From positions 124,001-188,000 of the forward strand of contig NZ_JALPVL010000015.1 in the NCBI RefSeq assembly GCF_023544465.1: DNA of 64,000 nucleotides, in the 5' to 3' direction. Shown in pieces: positions 15,742 to 23,828 of this stretch; positions within the stretch are counted from its first letter, which is position 1, and every line of letters starts with the position of its first letter. Both the position numbers and the translations under genes were made by a program. Under the pieces are notes generated by a model. That model was not told the DNA's origin, searched no databases, and was given only the letters and a program-made list of their open reading frames with translations. The DNA is from Paractinoplanes maris (GTDB lineage Bacteria; Actinomycetota; Actinomycetes; Mycobacteriales; Micromonosporaceae).

Positions 15742-16416
15742 GTGACCGCGGAGCTGCCCGAGCCGGCCTGGCTCCGGCCCACCGACCCGGAGCGCCGCTG
15801 GCCGGTCACCCTCGCCGTCGTCGTGATGGTCGCGCTCCAGGCGACCCTTCCCGACCGGCTGACCCTCGGCCCGCGCTGGCTGTTGCCGGCGCTCGAGATC
15901 GCCATGGCGATGGTGCTGATCGCGGCCGACCCGATGCGCGTCAAGCGGGACACCCCGGCGCTGCGGATGGTCGCCCTCGCCCTGATCGCCCTGGCCAGCC
16001 TGGGCAACGCCTGGTCGGTGGCGATGCTGGTGCGCGACATCCTGACCGGGCACGACACCGGCTCGGCGGCCACCCTGGTGGCCGTGGGCGGGGCCATCTA
16101 TCTGCTCAACGTGCTGTCGTTCGCGGTCTGGTTCTGGGAGCTCGACCGCGGTGGCCCGGCCGAGCGGGCGCGGGGCACCGACCCGTACCCGGACTTCCTC
16201 TTCCCGCCGATGACCTCGCCGCACCTCGCGCCGAAGGACTGGGAACCCTACTTCCTGGACTATCTCTACCTGGCCTTCACCAACGCCACCGCGTTCAGCC
16301 CGACCGACACGTTGCCGTTGTCCCGGTGGGCCAAGGCGGCCATGGCCCTCGAGTCGGCGATCGCGTTGCTGATCGCCGTTCTGCTGATCGCGAAGGCCGT
16401 CAATTCGTTGCCATGA
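15742..16416 (+). CDS. Multi-pass integral membrane protein, function unknown
   Basis: A protein of about 224 residues with four to six predicted transmembrane helices (WPVTLAVVVMVALQATL, WLLPALEIAMAMVLIAA, MVALALIALASLGNAWS, AATLVAVGGAIYLLNVLSFAVWF, and AMALESAIALLIAVLLIA at the end). The soluble segment YLYLAFTNATAFSPTDTLPLSRWAK before the last helix recalls the pore-like region of DUF1345-type proteins, but I cannot assign a transport function. The frame is open from TTG 15724; GTG 15742 is the more plausible start. It follows the GyrI-like gene directly. Confidence 0.72.
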   Translation: MTAELPEPAWLRPTDPERRWPVTLAVVVMVALQATLPDRLTLGPRWLLPALEIAMAMVLIAADPMRVKRDTPALRMVALALIALASLGNAWSVAMLVRDILTGHDTGSAATLVAVGGAIYLLNVLSFAVWFWELDRGGPAERARGTDPYPDFLFPPMTSPHLAPKDWEPYFLDYLYLAFTNATAFSPTDTLPLSRWAKAAMALESAIALLIAVLLIAKAVNSLP

Positions 16417-16498
16417 TCACCCACTCCAGGGTGGAGTTTGGGCAGGACAGCCTGCGGGGTATTTGCGTGACACGGCTCTCACCCCCCGGAGGAACATC

Positions 16499-16723
16499 AT
16501 GCTTGCCATTGCTGCCGCAGTCGTCTTCGGTGTCTGGCTCCTGCTGGACCTGCTCGACACCAACCTCGGCGCTCCCGACCTGTTCAACTTCGAGACCATG
16601 GCCTCCCTCGGTCTCCTGCTGCTCGCGCTCTACCTCGCCGGTGTCGGCAGCGGCCCGCGGGCCGGCAGCGGCAGCGGCAGCAGCGGCCGCCGCTTCTACG
16701 GCCGTCGCCCCGGCCGCGGCTGA
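16499..16723 (+). CDS. Small two-helix membrane protein with Gly/Ser/Arg tail
   Basis: A 74-residue protein with a strong ribosome binding site (CCGGAGGA) seven bases before ATG 16499. Two hydrophobic helices (about residues 2-18, LAIAAAVVFGVWLLLDLL, and 34-48, ASLGLLLLALYLAGVG) are joined by a short acidic loop (DTNLGAPDLFNFE). A basic glycine/serine-rich tail (GSGSGSSGRRFYGRRPGRG) follows. I do not recognise a family. Confidence 0.7.
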   Translation: MLAIAAAVVFGVWLLLDLLDTNLGAPDLFNFETMASLGLLLLALYLAGVGSGPRAGSGSGSSGRRFYGRRPGRG

Positions 16724-16849
16724 CCCCACCCCATCCCCCCACAGCTACTCCTCGCGAGCCACCGGCGCCCCGCCTGGCACGGCTCGCACCCGGCCCGCCG
16801 ACATGTGGACTTCGCGTCCGCTGCCGGCGGGCCGGTACTGTTCGACCCA

Positions 16850-18490
16850 ATGGAATCGGACGGCCTCTTCACGTTTGCCCAGCCGGGCGTCACCCCCGCC
16901 GCGAGTCCGGTGGACGGCTTCACCGCCCCGGCGGCCGACTCGCCGCTGCCGGTGCGGATGCGGCCCGCCTCGCTCGACGAGCTCGTGGGCCAGGAGCACC
17001 TGCTCGCCCCCGGTGCGCCGCTGCGGCAACTGGTGACCGGGGCCAGCCCCATGTCGGTGATCCTGTGGGGGCCGCCCGGCACCGGCAAGACCACCATCGC
17101 CCACCTCGTCGCCGGGGCCACCAACCGCAAGTTCGTGGCCATGTCGGCGCTGTCGGCCGGGGTCAAGGACGTCCGCGCGGTGATCGACACGGCCCGTCGC
17201 GAGCGCCGCTACGGCGGGCCGCCGACGGTCCTGTTCATCGACGAGGTCCATCGCTTCAGCAAGACCCAGCAGGACTCGCTGCTCGCCGCGGTCGAGGACC
17301 GGACGGTCACGCTGCTGGCGGCGACCACGGAGAACCCGTACTTCTCGGTCATCTCACCCCTGCTGTCGCGCTGCGTGCTGCTGACCCTGCAGACGCTCGA
17401 CGACGACGACGTGCGCGGGCTGGTGCGCCGCGCGGTCGCCGACGAGCGCGGGCTGGGCGGGGCGGTCACCCTCACTGCCGAGGCCGAGGAGCATCTCGTA
17501 CGGCTGGCGTCCGGCGACGTCCGCAAGGCGCTCACCGCCCTGGAGGCGGCGGCGGGCTCGGCCGCGGCCCAGGGTGTCAAGGAGATCGACCTCGCCACCG
17601 CGGAGAAGGCAGTCGACGTGGCCGCCGTGCGCTACGACCGCGACGGCGACGCGCACTACGACGTGACCAGCGCGTTCATCAAGAGCATGCGGGGCAGCGA
17701 CCCCGACGCGGCGCTGCACTGGCTGGCCCGCATGCTGGTCGCCGGCGAGGACCCGCGGTTCATCGCCCGCCGCATCGTGATCTTCGCCAGTGAGGACGTC
17801 GGCATGGCCGACCCGCAGGCATTGCTGGTGGCCACGGCGGCGGCCCAGGCCGTCCAGAACGTGGGCCTGCCCGAGGCCGGGCTCAATCTGGCCCAGGCCG
17901 TGGTGCACCTGGCCACCGCGCCCAAGTCCAACAGCGTGACCACGGCCCTCGGCGCGGCGATGGCCGACGTCCGGGCCGGGCGCGGCGGCGCGGTGCCGTC
18001 GGCCCTGCGTGACGCCCACTACCCGGGTGCCCGCGGGCTCGGGCACGGCCGGGGTTACCGCTATCCGCACGACGACCCGCGCGGAGTGGTGAAGCAGCAG
18101 TATCTGCCGGACGATCTGGCTGACGCGGAGTACTACCAGCCGACCGACCACGGCGCCGAACGGGCGATCGGGGAGCGGGTGCCCCGGCTGCGGCGCATCG
18201 TCCGTGGCCGGGCGGCGACCGGGACCGGACGCGCGGCCGGTGGTGCGCAGGGCCCGGATGAGGGACGCTTTGCCGCGAACATCACACCGGAGCAGCCCGC
18301 CACCCCCGGCACGGCTGATCCGGCGCCGGACCGGCCCGCATCCACCGGCGCCGCTCCCGGTGCGGACGCGGCCGATGGGAGCGCGCCCACAGCCGGGACT
18401 GGTAGCCTCGCCGATCCGGGCCCGACCGCCCCGACCGGGGCGGGACCGGCAGACGACAGCGGCTCCGCCGCCGGAGAGGAACAGCCGTGA
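16850..18490 (+). CDS. rarA: Replication-associated recombination ATPase RarA (MgsA) with disordered tail
   Basis: RarA is an AAA+ clamp-loader-like ATPase that acts at stalled replication forks. The conserved start MESDGLFTF is followed by PLPVRMRPASLDELVGQEHLL, Walker A WGPPGTGKTT, Walker B FIDEVHRFSKTQQD, the sensor ATTENP, an arginine finger region LLSRC and the C-terminal tetramerisation domain ending near residue 450 (YHPHDDP-like YRYPHDDPRGVVKQQYLPDDL). The last ~100 residues are a Pro/Ala/Gly/Thr-rich disordered tail not found in the core family. ATG 16850 is chosen over upstream alternatives. The stop overlaps the start of the giant repeat protein (GTGA). Confidence 0.93.
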   Translation: MESDGLFTFAQPGVTPAASPVDGFTAPAADSPLPVRMRPASLDELVGQEHLLAPGAPLRQLVTGASPMSVILWGPPGTGKTTIAHLVAGATNRKFVAMSALSAGVKDVRAVIDTARRERRYGGPPTVLFIDEVHRFSKTQQDSLLAAVEDRTVTLLAATTENPYFSVISPLLSRCVLLTLQTLDDDDVRGLVRRAVADERGLGGAVTLTAEAEEHLVRLASGDVRKALTALEAAAGSAAAQGVKEIDLATAEKAVDVAAVRYDRDGDAHYDVTSAFIKSMRGSDPDAALHWLARMLVAGEDPRFIARRIVIFASEDVGMADPQALLVATAAAQAVQNVGLPEAGLNLAQAVVHLATAPKSNSVTTALGAAMADVRAGRGGAVPSALRDAHYPGARGLGHGRGYRYPHDDPRGVVKQQYLPDDLADAEYYQPTDHGAERAIGERVPRLRRIVRGRAATGTGRAAGGAQGPDEGRFAANITPEQPATPGTADPAPDRPASTGAAPGADAADGSAPTAGTGSLADPGPTAPTGAGPADDSGSAAGEEQP

Positions 18491-21400
18491 CCCCGCGCGG
18501 TGCCGATCGGCCCGACGACGACGCTGACCTGCGCAACGAGCAGGCCGGCGGGCGGAAGGGTCGCCGATTCGGCCGCGGGCGCCCGGTGGAGCCGGACGAG
18601 CCCGAGGTGGTGGGTCAGGAAGAGACCGGCTGGCTCGACGATCTGCGCACGGCCAAACAGCAACGCGGCGCGATCGGCCCGGGCACCCTCGCCGGCGAGA
18701 CGCAGTTCAGCAAGTCCGGGCGGGTGGCCCCCGGGCCCGACGACCAGCCCGATGACGACTTCCCGGCCCTCGGCGAACCGGCAGCGGCGCCCCCGTCTCC
18801 GCAACAGCCAGGCCAGATGCCTCCCGGGCGGGGTTCCCGGGGGCAGATCTCCGGGGCGCGGGCGGGGGTTCCGCCGGTAACTCCGCCGGCCCAGCGGGGT
18901 GGACCGCCGGGGCCGGCGCCCGCGCGCGGCGGACCGCCGGGGACAGCTCCTGCGCGCGGCGGCCCCGAGCAGCCGTACGCGGCGCCGGGGCGGCCTGGCG
19001 CGGCCGAGCAGCCGTACGCGGGACCGGGGCGGCCTGGTGCGGCCGAGCAGCCGTACGCGGGACCGGGGCGGCCTGGTGCGGCCGAGCAGCCCTATGCGGC
19101 GCCGGGGCGGCCGGGTGCGGAGCCGCGCGACTTCGACGGGATGACGTCCGGGCCGGTCGTGCCGGTCTCCGGCAATGCTCCTGACGTTCCGGCCGTCCGT
19201 CCGGTGTCGCCGGCTTCGCGACCTACTTCTCCGGGTGGCCCGACTCGCGGGCGGGACCGCTTCCGTGCCGACGGCCCGGCGCCGGGGGGTGCGGGGCGGC
19301 CGGTTTCCGGGGCTCCGGGGGCGGGTTCCGCGGCTGAGTACGGCGGTGCTGGTCGGCCTGTTTCGGGTGGGCCGGGTGCTGGCGGTCCTGGCGGTCCTGG
19401 CCAATACGGTGGTGCTGGTCGGCCTGTTTCGGGTGATCCGGGTGCCGGCCGCCCGGGCCAATACGGCGGCGGTGCTGGCCGGTCTGTCTCGGGTGCGCCC
19501 GGTGACACAGGCTTCGGCGGCCGTGGATCGGCGCCGGGTGAGTATGGCGGTGCTGGTCGGTCTGTCTCGGGTGCGCCCGGTGACACAGGCTTCGGCGGCC
19601 GCGGGTCGGCGCCGGGTGAGTACGGCGGTGCTGGTCGGCCGGTGTCGGGTGCGCCTGGCGGGCCGGGTCCGGCCTTTCCGGGCGGGGGACCGGGTTATGC
19701 CGGCCCCGGCGACGGGACCGGCCGGGTAGGCGTCAGCCGGGGTACCGGGCCGGTTGGTCCGGGCCCTGGACCCGTTGGTCCTGGTAGCGGAGCCGGGCCG
19801 GTTGGGACGGGCGCTGGGCCGGTTGGTCCTGGTAGCGGAGCCGGGCCGGTTGGGCCGGGCGGTGGGACCGGGGCGGTCGGCGGGCGGCACGGTCGCGGTG
19901 CGGCCGATGCGCCGGGTGAGCGCACCGGGCGTCACGGCACCCCGGATCAGGGTGACCGTGGCCGGAGGCCGGGGCAGTCCGGAGACCTCCGTGGCGCTGT
20001 GGGCGCACCAGAACTTCCGGGCCCGGACGAACCGGGTGGCGGACGCGGTACCCGGGCCGGGCGAGGAACCCCCGCCGGGCCGCCCCCGCCGGGAGCGGTT
20101 GAGCCGGGCGGCACGAGCCGCAACGTCTCCCGCCGCGGCGCTGCGGGACGCGGCGGTCCGGGTCAGGCTCCCGTTGGGCCGCCCGACGGGCCGGGTCAGG
20201 CTGGCGCCGGGGCGCGAGACCAGGGCGGACGCGGTCAAGGCGGCGTCGGCGGGCGTGGCCCGGGTGGCGCTGGTGGTCCTGATCAGGACGGTCCCAGTGG
20301 GCGTGGGCCTGGCGGTCGTGAGCAGGGTGGCGTCGGTGGGCGTGGGCCCGGCGGCGCTGGTGGTCGTGAGCAAGGCAGTGCCGGGGGCCGGGTGCCTGGC
20401 GGTGCTGGTGGTCGTGAGCAGGCCGGTGCCGGTGGACGTGGGCCTGGCGGTGCCGGGATGTCGGGACACACCGGCGGTTTTCCGGTAACTCCGCCGGGGG
20501 CTTCCGGGCCGGCTCAGCCGGTGCGGGCTTCCGCCGTCGTGCCGCCGGTCGTGCCGGGCCGGGAAGGCGTCCGGGCTCCGGCGGTTCCCGGGCGAGCCGG
20601 CGCTATGGCTGGGCAGACGTCGGGCGTGATCCAGCGGCCTGGTGAAGGCTCCGGCCGGGTCCCGCCACGCGGCAAACAGCAGCCGGGTAACCAGCAGCCG
20701 GGCCCTCAGCAGCCGGGCCGTCAGCAGCCGGGCCGTCAGCAGCCGGGCCGTCAGCAGCCGGGCCGTCAGCAGCCGGGCCCTCAGCAGCCGGGCCGTCAGC
20801 AACCAGGTGCTCAGCAACCGGACCCTCGGCAACCGAGCCGTCAGCAACCAGGCCATCCGCAAGCAGGCATGCGGCCGCCCGGTACGCAGCCGCCGTCCGG
20901 ACAGCAACCGCGGGTCGGACAGCAGCCGGGCGCGCCGGGACGCGGCGGACGGGGCGCGGGTGGCGCGCCGGTCCGACCGGTTTCGCCGACAGCCACCGGT
21001 CCGGTTTCGCCGGGCCGCCCGCCGCAGAACCTCTACGGCCAGCAGCCGGGCCAGCCCTACGGGCAACCCGCGCCGGGCTACGGGACGCCGGCCCCCGGGC
21101 AGCCGTCACCGGTGCCGGGGGAGTACGGCCAGCTCTCGCGGGCCGGCAGCGTCCCCGGAGCGCCGCGCGGAGACGCCGGCCAGGATGACTTCGACCGGCC
21201 GCGGCACGGCCGCGCTCCGGGCGCACCGGACGACGCTGATCAGGTGCCGGGCGAGTACGGGCAACTGTCCCGGGCACAGGCCGTCCCCGGCCGGCCGGCA
21301 CACGGCGCGGACCAGCCGCCGCACGCTGCGGACCAGCCCGCTTATGGGCCGGGTCAGGGCACAGGACCACCTGTGCGTGGAGCCGGCCAGCCTCCTTACG

Positions 21401-22977
21401 GAACCGCTCAACCTCCTTACGGAACGGCGCAGGCACCGCAGGGGCCGGGACAGCCTCCGGCCGGGCGTGTCCAGGTGCCGGGGCGCAACGTCGGCGCCCC
21501 CGACGGAGTTCCGGGTCAACATGGCCCGGGCGAACGTGGGCTCGGCGAACACGGTCCTGGGGACCGTGGGCTCGGCGAACGCGGCCCTAGGGACCGTGGG
21601 CTCGGCGAACGCGACCCTGGAGACCGTGGGCTCGGCGAACGCGGCCCCGGAGACCGTGGGCTCGGCGAACGCGGTCCCGGCGATTCGCCGACCGGTGGGC
21701 CTTCGGGTGCCCATGCGGTGGGTGCTCGGGCTGCAGCCAGTGGCGCTGCCGTGGTCGGTGGCCCGGCGGGATCAGCTGTCGTTCGTGGCGCTCCGACTGG
21801 CGCGGCTTCGGTGCCCGGTCCAAGCTCGGGCGCCGGAGGTCCGGCCGGTGGCCCTGCCGGCTCCGCCGCCGTTCGCCCGTCCGTTCGCGGCGCGCAAGCG
21901 GGTGGCGCGGCCTCGGTGAGCGTGCCCGGAACGGCCAGCGCGCCTGGAACGGCGAGCGTGCCTGGAACGGCGAGCGTGCCTGGAACGGCGAGCGTGCCTG
22001 GAACGGCGAGTGTGCCCGGAACGGCGAGCGTGCCGGGAGCGGCAGCCGGCGCGGCCAAGGTCGGCTCGGCGTCCGTCCGCGGGGGCACAGCCTCGGTGGG
22101 CGCACCCGGCCGAGCGGTGGTCGATTCGGGGCCGGCCGCACCCGGCCGGGCTGTGGTCGAGTCGGGGCCGGGCGCGGACGGCGTACCTCCAAGGGGTGAA
22201 GAAGGCCGGGCGAGCGCGGCCGTCCGGGTGGGTTCGCCCGTGGTCGGCGCCCGAGCCGCGGCGGCGCGAGCCCTTGGCCCCGCCGCCCCGGACGACGAAG
22301 ACGACACCCCGGTGGGGCGAGGCGGCCGCCTGCGGGAGCAACTGCGGAGCCAGCGGCGACTGCGCGTAGTCACCTTGGTGTCGCTCGCTGTGGTCGTACT
22401 GGTGGTGCTGCCGGCCTTCTTCGGGCTGCGGGCCACCGGCAACGACCCGGTCTTCGGCTCGCTCAACCAGCTCGACGTGCCCTCGTGGGCCGAGCAGAAG
22501 GTCGACGACCAGAGCAGCGGCAGCCGGTGGTGCTTCATCGACTGCACGTTCCGGGAGCGGACGGCCGAGTCGCAGCGGTCGATCAAGGAGACCACCACCG
22601 CGTACACCTCGGCTCTGACCTCGGCCGGCTGGGCGCCGTGGAAGGTCGGCGAGTGCCCGGAGCAGCCGATCACGCCCGAGGAGGGCACCTACACCTGCTG
22701 GAAGCGCGACGAGTTCACACTGGACCTGCGGGTGAGCCGGCCCAAGTGCGAGGTCGACCAGATCGCGGCCAACGATCCGGCTCTGGCGGGGTCGACGGCG
22801 CCGCCGGTGGCTCCGGCCGGGGAGTGTGTCGGGTCCACGGTGAGCATCAAGGTCTACAACGCGATCGCCGACACCCGGGGCAAGCCCGACCCGCAGAAGA
22901 GCCCGATCACGGGCGAGACTCCCGACGCGGTCATCCCCGACGATCCGCTCTTGACGCCGACACCCTCGGCGTCGTGA
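18487..22977 (+). CDS. Giant membrane-anchored intrinsically disordered repeat protein
   Basis: A 1496-residue protein of unknown function. About 1290 residues of Gly/Pro/Gln/Arg-rich, apparently disordered sequence precede one transmembrane helix (about 1295-1316, VVTLVSLAVVVLVVLPAFFGL) and a roughly 180-residue C-terminal domain with six cysteines (WCFIDC, GECPEQ, TCW, KCE, ECV). Arginines before the helix imply N-in/C-out topology. At least seven tandem repeat families fill the N region: EQPYAGPGRPGAA (~161-212), GAGRPVSGAPG units with two near-identical 78-bp copies (~270-396), GPVGPGSGA (~419-465), GRGPGGAGGREQ (~578-658), QQPGR (~731-792), RGLGERGPGD (~1013-1070) and VPGTAS (~1145-1185). 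One uninterrupted frame with a coherent membrane domain argues it is real. It overlaps rarA. Confidence 0.85.
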   Translation: MTPRGADRPDDDADLRNEQAGGRKGRRFGRGRPVEPDEPEVVGQEETGWLDDLRTAKQQRGAIGPGTLAGETQFSKSGRVAPGPDDQPDDDFPALGEPAAAPPSPQQPGQMPPGRGSRGQISGARAGVPPVTPPAQRGGPPGPAPARGGPPGTAPARGGPEQPYAAPGRPGAAEQPYAGPGRPGAAEQPYAGPGRPGAAEQPYAAPGRPGAEPRDFDGMTSGPVVPVSGNAPDVPAVRPVSPASRPTSPGGPTRGRDRFRADGPAPGGAGRPVSGAPGAGSAAEYGGAGRPVSGGPGAGGPGGPGQYGGAGRPVSGDPGAGRPGQYGGGAGRSVSGAPGDTGFGGRGSAPGEYGGAGRSVSGAPGDTGFGGRGSAPGEYGGAGRPVSGAPGGPGPAFPGGGPGYAGPGDGTGRVGVSRGTGPVGPGPGPVGPGSGAGPVGTGAGPVGPGSGAGPVGPGGGTGAVGGRHGRGAADAPGERTGRHGTPDQGDRGRRPGQSGDLRGAVGAPELPGPDEPGGGRGTRAGRGTPAGPPPPGAVEPGGTSRNVSRRGAAGRGGPGQAPVGPPDGPGQAGAGARDQGGRGQGGVGGRGPGGAGGPDQDGPSGRGPGGREQGGVGGRGPGGAGGREQGSAGGRVPGGAGGREQAGAGGRGPGGAGMSGHTGGFPVTPPGASGPAQPVRASAVVPPVVPGREGVRAPAVPGRAGAMAGQTSGVIQRPGEGSGRVPPRGKQQPGNQQPGPQQPGRQQPGRQQPGRQQPGRQQPGPQQPGRQQPGAQQPDPRQPSRQQPGHPQAGMRPPGTQPPSGQQPRVGQQPGAPGRGGRGAGGAPVRPVSPTATGPVSPGRPPQNLYGQQPGQPYGQPAPGYGTPAPGQPSPVPGEYGQLSRAGSVPGAPRGDAGQDDFDRPRHGRAPGAPDDADQVPGEYGQLSRAQAVPGRPAHGADQPPHAADQPAYGPGQGTGPPVRGAGQPPYGTAQPPYGTAQAPQGPGQPPAGRVQVPGRNVGAPDGVPGQHGPGERGLGEHGPGDRGLGERGPRDRGLGERDPGDRGLGERGPGDRGLGERGPGDSPTGGPSGAHAVGARAAASGAAVVGGPAGSAVVRGAPTGAASVPGPSSGAGGPAGGPAGSAAVRPSVRGAQAGGAASVSVPGTASAPGTASVPGTASVPGTASVPGTASVPGTASVPGAAAGAAKVGSASVRGGTASVGAPGRAVVDSGPAAPGRAVVESGPGADGVPPRGEEGRASAAVRVGSPVVGARAAAARALGPAAPDDEDDTPVGRGGRLREQLRSQRRLRVVTLVSLAVVVLVVLPAFFGLRATGNDPVFGSLNQLDVPSWAEQKVDDQSSGSRWCFIDCTFRERTAESQRSIKETTTAYTSALTSAGWAPWKVGECPEQPITPEEGTYTCWKRDEFTLDLRVSRPKCEVDQIAANDPALAGSTAPPVAPAGECVGSTVSIKVYNAIADTRGKPDPQKSPITGETPDAVIPDDPLLTPTPSAS

Positions 22978-22994
22978 CGCGGGCCGAGGTCACG

Positions 22995-23005
22995 GACGGT
23001 AGGGT
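22995..23005 (+). promoter_or_regulatory. Candidate -10 element (TAGGGT) for the DUF948 gene
   Basis: TAGGGT at 23000-23005 lies about 50 bases before the ATG at 23055, in the short gap after the giant gene, and matches the TAGGGT elements seen elsewhere in the window. A GGGAG ribosome binding site precedes the ATG. No convincing -35 is visible. Confidence 0.35.
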
Positions 23006-23054
23006 CTGCACGTTGACCCGCCCCATGTGACCTTTTGTAAGGGAGTAGCGCCTG

Positions 23055-23507
23055 ATGGACGCCGGAGATATCGCAGGCCTGATCGCGGCGGGCGCCTTTC
23101 TCGTCCTCGTCCTCGTGCTCGCGATTCCGATCTTCAAGCTGGGCCGCACCGTCGATGCCGCCACCCGGGCGATCAACGACGTGACCGACCGCACCGGCCC
23201 GCTGCTGACCGACGTGAACGAGACCGTCCGTAACGTGAACACCGCCCTCGGCCAGGTGCAGGTCTCATTGGACGGTGTGAACGTCCAGCTCGAGAAGGTC
23301 GACACGATCACCGAGCACGCCGCGCACGTCACCGCCAACGTGGCCAATCTGTCGACGGTGGTCGCCGCGGCGGCCGCCAACCCCCTGGTCAAGGTGGCGT
23401 CGTTCGGATATGGGCTGCGCAAGACCGTGCAGGCCCGGCGCAACGCCGACGAGGCCCGTGAGGTCCGCGAGACGCTCAAGCAGCGCCGCAAGGCCGCCCG
23501 CCGCTGA
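23055..23507 (+). CDS. DUF948 family membrane-anchored coiled-coil protein
   Basis: A 150-residue protein with one N-terminal transmembrane helix (about 7-28, IAGLIAAGAFLVLVLVLAIPIF). A long helical segment with heptad-like pattern follows (VDAATRAINDVTDRTGPLLTDVNETVRNVNTALGQV and further). This is the layout of DUF948 proteins, which are of unknown function and often lie beside alaS in actinobacteria. The C terminus is strongly basic (KQRRKAARR). RBS GGGAG precedes the ATG. Confidence 0.85.
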   Translation: MDAGDIAGLIAAGAFLVLVLVLAIPIFKLGRTVDAATRAINDVTDRTGPLLTDVNETVRNVNTALGQVQVSLDGVNVQLEKVDTITEHAAHVTANVANLSTVVAAAAANPLVKVASFGYGLRKTVQARRNADEAREVRETLKQRRKAARR

Positions 23508-23555
23508 TCCGGCCGCCCCGAACCGACCCGAACCGAGCGAAGGGAACCACCCGCC

Positions 23556-23828
23556 ATGAAGCGCCTGCTCTGGCTGGGCGTCGGCCTGGCCGTCGGCGCC
23601 ATCGTCGTTCGCAAACTCACTCAGAAGGCGAACGAGTTCACTCCTTCCGGCATAGCCACCTCCATGTCGCAATCCGCTGGCGGCCTGGTCGAGTCGGTGC
23701 GTAGCTTCGTGGATGACGTTCGCGAACTCGCGGCCGACCGCGAGGAGCAGATCAACAAGGCATTCGCCCAGGGTGAGCTGTACGTGGACGACGAGGACGG
23801 CCCGGACGGCCAGGAGGGGAAACGATGA
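23556..23828 (+). CDS. Small conserved actinobacterial protein next to alaS (DUF6167-like)
   Basis: A 90-residue protein with an N-terminal hydrophobic helix (residues 2-17, KRLLWLGVGLAVGAIVV). A helical stretch, GIATSMSQSAGGLVESVRSFVDDVRELAADREEQINKAF, follows, then an acidic end. It belongs to the small conserved proteins found between DUF948 and alaS in actinobacteria. Its function is unknown; membrane association is inferred. The last four bases overlap the alaS start. Confidence 0.8.
   Translation: MKRLLWLGVGLAVGAIVVRKLTQKANEFTPSGIATSMSQSAGGLVESVRSFVDDVRELAADREEQINKAFAQGELYVDDEDGPDGQEGKR

Noticed and set aside
18133..21066. 977-residue antisense frame with LLTARLL-type repeats
   Set aside because: It is the reverse reading of the tandem repeats in the giant plus-strand protein, which has a coherent membrane domain and coupling to rarA.
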